Origin: Acrocarpospora macrocephala | GTDB taxonomy: Bacteria > Actinomycetota > Actinomycetes > Streptosporangiales > Streptosporangiaceae | Reading direction: 5' to 3' | Length of the DNA stretch: 64,000 nt | Assembly: GCF_009687865.1 (NCBI RefSeq) | Contig: NZ_BLAE01000051.1 | Span: 24,527 to 88,526, forward strand | Shown: positions 59,769 to 64,000 of the stretch, one piece after another | Layout of the letters: each line of letters opens with the position of its first letter | How positions within the stretch are numbered: position 1 is the first letter of the stretch | Position numbers and translations under genes: made by a program | Notes under the pieces: generated by a model | What the model saw: the letters and a program-made list of their open reading frames with translations, nothing else | What the model was told of the DNA's origin: nothing | The model's database searches: none

Positions 59769-61196
59769 CAGGCGGCCGACCGCTTCGGTCTGTCCGTCGA
59801 GCTCGAACAGCGCCGACGCCCGGCGGTAGTGATCGATGGCGGCATCGTAGCGAGCATCGGCGAAGGCGACGTTGCCGAGGAACGACTCGATCTCCGCCCG
59901 GAGCCGGGAGGAGACGGAGAGCGCGAGTGCCTTCTCGCCCTCGCGGCGAGCGCGGGCGAAGCCGCCCTCACGGAGCGCGTGCTGCGCGGAGTGCAGGTGT
60001 TCTTCCGGGGTCCGCTCGGACAACGTGACGCCGGGCGCACCGTCGTCCTCCCGGATCAGATGGATCAGGCTCTCCTGCGACAGCTCGTACTGGGGGACCG
60101 CGCCTTCGGCGAGGCCCTCGCGCGGTGTCAGGATGTGACGGTCGATCAGGGCGGCGATCACCTCGTTGGGCATGCCCGCCGTGTGGGTGTCGCCGCGCTG
60201 GACCGAGGTTCGGGTGGAGTCGGCCACGAAGTTCGAGCGGAGCCAGGCGCGCAGTCCGACCGCGTCGCCGTCGAGGTGGTCGCGGGCGGCCTCGGCGATC
60301 ATTCCGTCGACGAACGACTCCAGCGAACGGCGGACGTTGGCGTACTCGATGATGTGCTCGACCGTGATGTGGGTGACGTCTGGCGGGAGCGAGTACCACA
60401 GGCGGGCGCAGACCACCTGGAGCTGAACCGGCTCGATCACCTTCGACTCGGGTGCGTCGTCCCGGACGCCGCTGAGGTCCTGGAGCAGCCGCTGGGCTGC
60501 CTCATCAGCATAGGAGTAGCCCGTTCCGGTCAGCGGACCGACGATGGCCCGATGGGCAGCCGCGGATTCGAGCGGGCCCAGCGCGAAGCGTCCCTTGGAC
60601 ATATCGTTGAGGCGTTCGTTCCGGAGGATCATGTTGACCTGATCGTCTCTGATCGAGATCAGCACCCGCAGGTCGAGATCCCGACGGAGGACCTCCACCA
60701 ACTGGTCGATGAACCACTCCCGGTAGGGCGCGTGCCGCCCGCTCCCGAGGAACAGGTCTTCGGCCTGGTCGATCGCCGCCAGGCGTAACACCGGGTCTCC
60801 GTAGGGATCCTGCCGGGACGGGCGGTTTCTGAAGAACTGGCTCAGCGTCAGGCCCGCCAGCCGGGTCGGGCTGTCTTCGGGAGACCACGACGACAACAGC
60901 GCGAACACGTGGGGGTTATGTTCGGGCAGCGCGGCCGAAGGGAACACCGAGCTGTAGGACAATCGCCCCAGGGGGAGGACGTCGTTCTGGGACGGGTCGA
61001 GCAGTGGCAGAATGCCCGCGTTGAGGAGTGATGTCTTCCCGGCGCCTGAGGGACCGTACAGAACGGTCAACTGGTTGGAGCGCCATAGGTCGCAGACCTC
61101 GTAGGCCTCGCGTTCGCGGCCGAAGAACTTGCCGCTGTCCTGCCGCCGAAAAGCCCGCAGGCCCACGTATGGTTCGAGACGATCCCGGCTGGTCAC
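59214..61196 (-). CDS. nSTAND1-like NTPase with C-terminal TPR repeats
   Basis: The protein has 660 aa from GTG 61196, overlapping the SIR2 stop (GTGA). Start PYVGLRAFRRQDSGKFFGRERE is the nSTAND1 entry motif. Walker A is GPSGAGKTSLLNAGILPLL and Walker B is LAAIDQAEDLFLG, with RFALGPLESAAAHRAI after it. From ~residue 420 helical repeats of the TPR type follow (AEIESFLGNVAFADARYDAAIDHYRRASALF and similar). STAND proteins are switches that oligomerise on sensing a trigger. Coupled to a SIR2 protein, it is probably the sensor of a defence or cell-suicide module. Confidence 0.85.
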   Translation of the reverse strand: MTSRDRLEPYVGLRAFRRQDSGKFFGREREAYEVCDLWRSNQLTVLYGPSGAGKTSLLNAGILPLLDPSQNDVLPLGRLSYSSVFPSAALPEHNPHVFALLSSWSPEDSPTRLAGLTLSQFFRNRPSRQDPYGDPVLRLAAIDQAEDLFLGSGRHAPYREWFIDQLVEVLRRDLDLRVLISIRDDQVNMILRNERLNDMSKGRFALGPLESAAAHRAIVGPLTGTGYSYADEAAQRLLQDLSGVRDDAPESKVIEPVQLQVVCARLWYSLPPDVTHITVEHIIEYANVRRSLESFVDGMIAEAARDHLDGDAVGLRAWLRSNFVADSTRTSVQRGDTHTAGMPNEVIAALIDRHILTPREGLAEGAVPQYELSQESLIHLIREDDGAPGVTLSERTPEEHLHSAQHALREGGFARARREGEKALALSVSSRLRAEIESFLGNVAFADARYDAAIDHYRRASALFELDGQTEAVGRLLAAVGRSHRARGESRLAIPELASAVQRAPDDAGIRTELAWALWYCGHSQAALDVLNNVLHHDGNSLPALRARAEILLDLGRPEEALSDFGRLQPIREPWVRAAYAHALALVGEPGKARREIAALDAATDGHGPALLHTALVEEQASNLHVAAELARRALGAQAPPLPPHLARTAERIIRGSSGS

Positions 61197-62092
61197 GGCG
61201 TGTCCCCCATCCGGTTGCGTAGTTCCGTGAAGAACTCCTTGGTGCCGCCCCAGAACACGGAGATCTGCCATTCGCGGTAGTACCAGGACAGAAGCAATTC
61301 CAGATCCCTGACCGTCCATCCGGAGGTGCCGCGGGTGGGGGCGAGCTGAATGCTCACGTGACGGCGCCGGCTGATCCCCGGAATCGATCTGCCCAGCTCT
61401 TGGAACAGCGCCCGGAACGACCAGTCCTGGAGGCTGTAACCGACGAACAACAACGGGCGAGTCGTCAGTGCGGCGAGGATCGACGGAGGAAACATGCGAC
61501 TGTTACCGGCGGTGCGCTCGATCACGAGATTCCGCAGGAACACCATGTAATCGTCCTCGGCCAGGACGAAGGTGGCCGGGTCGCGCATCGCTCCGTGCAG
61601 GTGGTAGACCAATGGGCTCGCTGGAGCGGGGTTCCAACCTGCGGCGTCCCCGAACAGCGGGTCCGGGGTGATGGTCTCGCTCCACGGGCACACGGCTGCT
61701 CTGGCCGCCTTCCTGCGCGCCGCCAGCGCCTGGACGATGAAGTCGTCGTAGTTGGTGGTCAGGTAGACGGGCAGGTCGAAGGAGGCCAGCATCGCGTGCG
61801 GTTCGTTCTCGTCCTTGAAGTCGGGGACGCGGTCGTCTTTCATGAGTTCGTCCCGGACGAGATATTTGACGTGATCGAGATCGCCGTATTTCATCGCCGC
61901 GTACTGCGCCACGCGGGGCAGCTCGGTGGAATCGGGGCCGGGATAGTCGTATTTCTCCGCGAGCCTCTCACTGAGCTCACGACCGGACGGGAGCACGCTC
62001 AGCGAGGCGCCGGCGCCGACGAAAGGGGTGCAGTGGCCGCTCCTCAACTGGTAGACGAGCCGCTCCCAATCCTCCTCGACCATTTCGCCCAT
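61193..62092 (-). CDS. SIR2-like domain protein (probable NAD+-consuming effector)
   Basis: The protein has 299 aa from ATG 62092, chosen for GGAG 6 nt upstream (a GTG at 62104 is in frame). SIR2 motifs are TPFVGAGAS, YLTTNYDDF (Asn-Asp), VYHLHGAMRDP (catalytic His) and LLFVGYSLQDWSFRALF. Many defence systems use such SIR2 proteins to deplete NAD+ on phage infection. Translational coupling with the nSTAND gene supports an effector-sensor pair. Confidence 0.87.
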   Translation of the reverse strand: MGEMVEEDWERLVYQLRSGHCTPFVGAGASLSVLPSGRELSERLAEKYDYPGPDSTELPRVAQYAAMKYGDLDHVKYLVRDELMKDDRVPDFKDENEPHAMLASFDLPVYLTTNYDDFIVQALAARRKAARAAVCPWSETITPDPLFGDAAGWNPAPASPLVYHLHGAMRDPATFVLAEDDYMVFLRNLVIERTAGNSRMFPPSILAALTTRPLLFVGYSLQDWSFRALFQELGRSIPGISRRRHVSIQLAPTRGTSGWTVRDLELLLSWYYREWQISVFWGGTKEFFTELRNRMGDTP

Positions 62093-62241
62093 ACATGGCT
62101 CCACCTCTTCGACCCGACATCCGGTACTGACTGTAGAGCCGGATATGCCGGAGTGGTCGAAGAAATTTTCCCGCGATCTTCGGTTCGATGGGCGAGAGGG
62201 TGCGCAGCGTCATCGGTTCACGACCCTCCCGCCGTCGTCGG

Positions 62242-62391
62242 TCAGATGAAGTTCGTGAACCCGGAACTCGTCGTGGTGGGCTGTTCGACGAAGTATTCCA
62301 GCAGCCCACGCAGGGTCGCATAGGGCAGGTCGTCGATCGAGTTCAGAAGTGCCTGCTCGTTCCCCGGAGAATGCCGCTCAGTATCGATCAT
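62242..62391 (-). CDS. small FxSxx-COOH-like peptide gene (candidate RiPP precursor)
   Basis: The peptide has 49 aa from ATG 62391, with GAGG 6 nt upstream. Acidic/helical leader LLNSIDDLPYATLRGLLEYF, then a Thr/Ser spacer and the C-terminus GFTNFI. FxsA-type precursors end F-x-S-x-x-COOH; here the last five residues are F-T-N-F-I, an F-x-N-x-x variant of a three-residue cyclophane motif. It heads the minus-strand unit with the SIR2 and nSTAND genes and is divergent from an FxsT-like NB-ARC gene. The radical-SAM maturase FxsB is not in the window. Short, so moderate confidence. Confidence 0.55.
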   Translation of the reverse strand: MIDTERHSPGNEQALLNSIDDLPYATLRGLLEYFVEQPTTTSSGFTNFI

Positions 62392-62545
62392 GTAAGCCCT
62401 CGCCTTTCCGTGGCAGCCCATAATGGGAATTACGGTTGGCCGCGTTAGCGGGCCGGGTGCCATTGACGAATGTTGCTGTTTATATGAGTTTTGAACAGGG
62501 TCGCGCGCGAAGCAAGTCGTCTCTTCCGGAAGCCGGAGGTCTGTG
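62392..62545. promoter_or_regulatory. divergent promoter region between peptide gene and NB-ARC gene
   Basis: A 154-nt gap with lower GC around 62462-62500 (TGTTGCTGTTTATATGAG). It must carry the promoters of both units. No clear operator palindrome was seen. Confidence 0.4.
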
Positions 62546-63506
62546 GTGGCCGAGTCCTCCTCACTGGCGGTTCATTCACCTTCGAACAAACAACCGGAGA
62601 TCTTCGAGCGAGTTCCGCATCGGAACCGGAACTTCACCGGTCGAGAAAGCCTGCTGCACCAGCTCCGGGAGGGCACCCGCTCGGTGACCGCCGTCATCCC
62701 GCTGCCGCAGGCCCTCCAGGGGTACGGCGGCGTCGGAAAGACCCACCTTGCGATCGAGTACGCCCACCGCTACGGCTCCCACTACGACCTGGTCTGGTGG
62801 ATCCCCGCGGACCAGTACTACCTGGTGCCCTCGGCGCTGGCGGCAATGGCGCCCTATCTCGGACTGGCGCCCGCCTCGATCGTGGGTGTGGAGGAGGCGG
62901 CCGAATCCGTGCGCAGGGCGTTGCAGAAGGGTGAGCCGTACAACAACTGGTTGCTGATCTTCGACAACGCTGAGGACTCGCGCATCGAACGCTTCATTCC
63001 ACGCGGTCCCGGCCACGTGATCATCACCTCCCGCAATCCGAACTGGGACGACCAGTTCCGCTCCCTTGCGGTGGATGTTTTCACCCGTGAAGAGAGCATC
63101 GAATTCCTGCGGAAAAGGCTGGGTTCCCGAATCACCCGCGATGAGGCCGACCAGCTGGCCGACAAACTCGGCGACCTGCCGCTGGCCCTGGAACAGGTCG
63201 GCGCTCTGCAACGGCGTGGCACGATGTCGATCGACCAGTACATCGAACTGCTGGAGAAGGAGACGAGCCGGCTGCTCGACATCGAACGACCCAAGGATTA
63301 TCCGCTGACTATGACGGCGGCCTGGCGGGTTTCCGTGTCGCTGCTGGAGGACCGGCTCGCGGTCGCGCTGGACCTGCTGCGGTGCTGTGCCTTCTTCGGA
63401 CCGGAGCCCATTCCGCTCGACGTGTTCCGCCGCGGGAACAAGGCCAACGCCCCGAGCCTGGCGAAGATCCTGCCCGACCCGATCATGCTCGACAAGACGG
63501 TGAAGG
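62546..63506 (+). pseudogene. NB-ARC (FxsT-like) gene truncated by insertion
   Basis: Start GTG 62546 is 6 nt after GGAGG (GTG 62543 is also possible). RNFTGRESLLHQLREG, then P-loop GYGGVGKTHLAIEYAHRYGSHYDLVWWIPADQYY, Walker B NWLLIFDNAED, ITSRNPNW and LPLALEQVGAL give a clean NB-ARC domain of the kind that precedes TPRs in FxSxx-COOH systems. The frame breaks at ~residue 320 in a region (PDPIMLDKTVKG) that should lead to the rest of the winged-helix and TPR domains. An IS-type sequence starts at 63507; the residual frame stops at 63562. Confidence 0.8.
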
Positions 63507-64000
63507 GTAAATATTCAGGCTTGGCACGTAGTGTGATGACGGCGCCCTCCCATCCTGTTTGATGTGACGGTCTGTGAAGTTGATCAGTGCGGGCGGATCT
63601 GGTGGGATCATCGAGTGTCCGCCCTGGAGGAGATGTCCCGCGATGAGCTGATCGTGCTCGCGCGCGCTCAGCAGGGGCAGATCACGCGGCTGGCCGAGCA
63701 GGTGTCGCGGGTCGCGGAACTGGAAGAACAGAGCGCCGAGCTGGCGGCCATGAACACCGAGCTGGCTGAGCGCCTGGCGCGGTTGGAGCGGCTGATCTCG
63801 CGTAACAGCGGGAACTCGGGGATGCCGCCCTCCAGCGATGATCAGCCGGGTAAGCCGCCGCCGAAGGACAAACGGGCAGGCCAGAAGATGGGCGGTAAGC
63901 GCAAGCCCGGGAAGCAGCCCGGTGCCGAGGGCCGGTATCTGGCCTGGCGCGCCGATCCCGGCGAGGTCGTGCCGCACTTCCCGTACGGGACGTGCGTGTG
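63507..64000 (+). mobile_element. IS66-type element, left end (continues beyond window)
   Basis: The break in the NB-ARC gene coincides with GTAA at 63507, the terminal tetranucleotide of IS66-family ends. The eight bases before it (GGTGAAGG, 63499-63506) are the expected length of the IS66 target duplication. A transposase frame begins at 63615. The right end and second target copy are outside the window. Confidence 0.7.
63615..64000 (+). CDS. IS66-family transposase TnpC-like, N-terminal part
   Basis: From GTG 63615: a coiled-coil start (ELIVLARAQQGQITRLAEQVSRV), then LARLERLISRNSGNSGMPPSSDD and KRKPGKQPGAEGRYLAW. The S-R-N-S-x-N-S-x-x-P-P-S-S-D and K-Q-P-G-A motifs are hallmarks of IS66-type transposases. 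The catalytic DDE part lies beyond the right edge. Confidence 0.87.
   Translation, partial: MSALEEMSRDELIVLARAQQGQITRLAEQVSRVAELEEQSAELAAMNTELAERLARLERLISRNSGNSGMPPSSDDQPGKPPPKDKRAGQKMGGKRKPGKQPGAEGRYLAWRADPGEVVPHFPYGTCV

Overview
The window is GC-rich throughout, uses many GTG starts and packs genes into operons with 1-8 nt overlaps, as in a filamentous actinomycete. Encapsulin with a DyP peroxidase, a mycofactocin-type SDR, an FxSxx-like peptide gene and HAAT/CUT transporters fit that; a Streptosporangiaceae-type host is plausible but not proven. Most of the window is accessory catabolism and transport rather than core genome. No rRNA, tRNA or CRISPR array was seen.

Layout. (1) 1-9.8 kb, minus strand: one operon with an OYE-type flavin/FeS oxidoreductase, a methyltransferase, a small unknown protein, an NTF2-like protein, a SsuABC/TauABC-like importer, an SDR, an M20-peptidase homologue with altered metal-site residues, and an alpha/beta-hydrolase fused to an Ohr/OsmC domain that runs off the left edge. 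(2) 10.2-30.5 kb: an IclR regulator and five divergent transcription units that share a palindromic motif, TCCG-N5-CGGA. They encode an acyl-CoA ligase, a mycofactocin-type SDR, a homogentisate-dioxygenase-like protein, an MFE-2-like SDR, a MaoC-MaoC-DUF35 fusion, an Ltp2-like aldolase, two acyl-CoA dehydrogenases, several NTF2-like proteins, a Liv-type importer and a VOC protein. This looks like CoA-dependent side-chain shortening by retro-aldol cleavage coupled to aromatic ring cleavage. (3) 30.5-32.4 kb: a nucleoside-phosphorylase-type protein with a C-terminal extension beside a Nudix/winged-helix regulator.

(4) 32.5-42.5 kb: a De Ley-Doudoroff-like sugar-acid cluster (SDR, GntR regulator, galactonate dehydratase, KDGal-type kinase, KDPGal-type aldolase) divergent from a sugar ABC importer, a zinc dehydrogenase and a mutarotase-like protein. 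(5) 42.4-48 kb: an Fe(III) ABC importer divergent from a NarL-type two-component system across an iron-box-like sequence. (6) 48-49.9 kb: DyP peroxidase and encapsulin. (7) 49.9-57.7 kb: a CUT1 sugar importer, FAD oxidoreductase, DapA-like aldolase, LacI regulator with matching operators, a deleted dhaK and an intact dhaL. (8) 58-64 kb: an MFS transporter, then a conflict-type locus with an nSTAND-TPR protein, a SIR2 protein, an FxSxx-like peptide gene and a divergent NB-ARC gene interrupted by an IS66-type element that runs off the right edge.

The strongest leads are the shared-operator regulon with its fused hydratase/DUF35 protein and Ltp2-like partner (15-25 kb), and the FxsA-like/SIR2/nSTAND/NB-ARC locus (59-63.5 kb). 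All family calls come from reading motifs; no database search was run.
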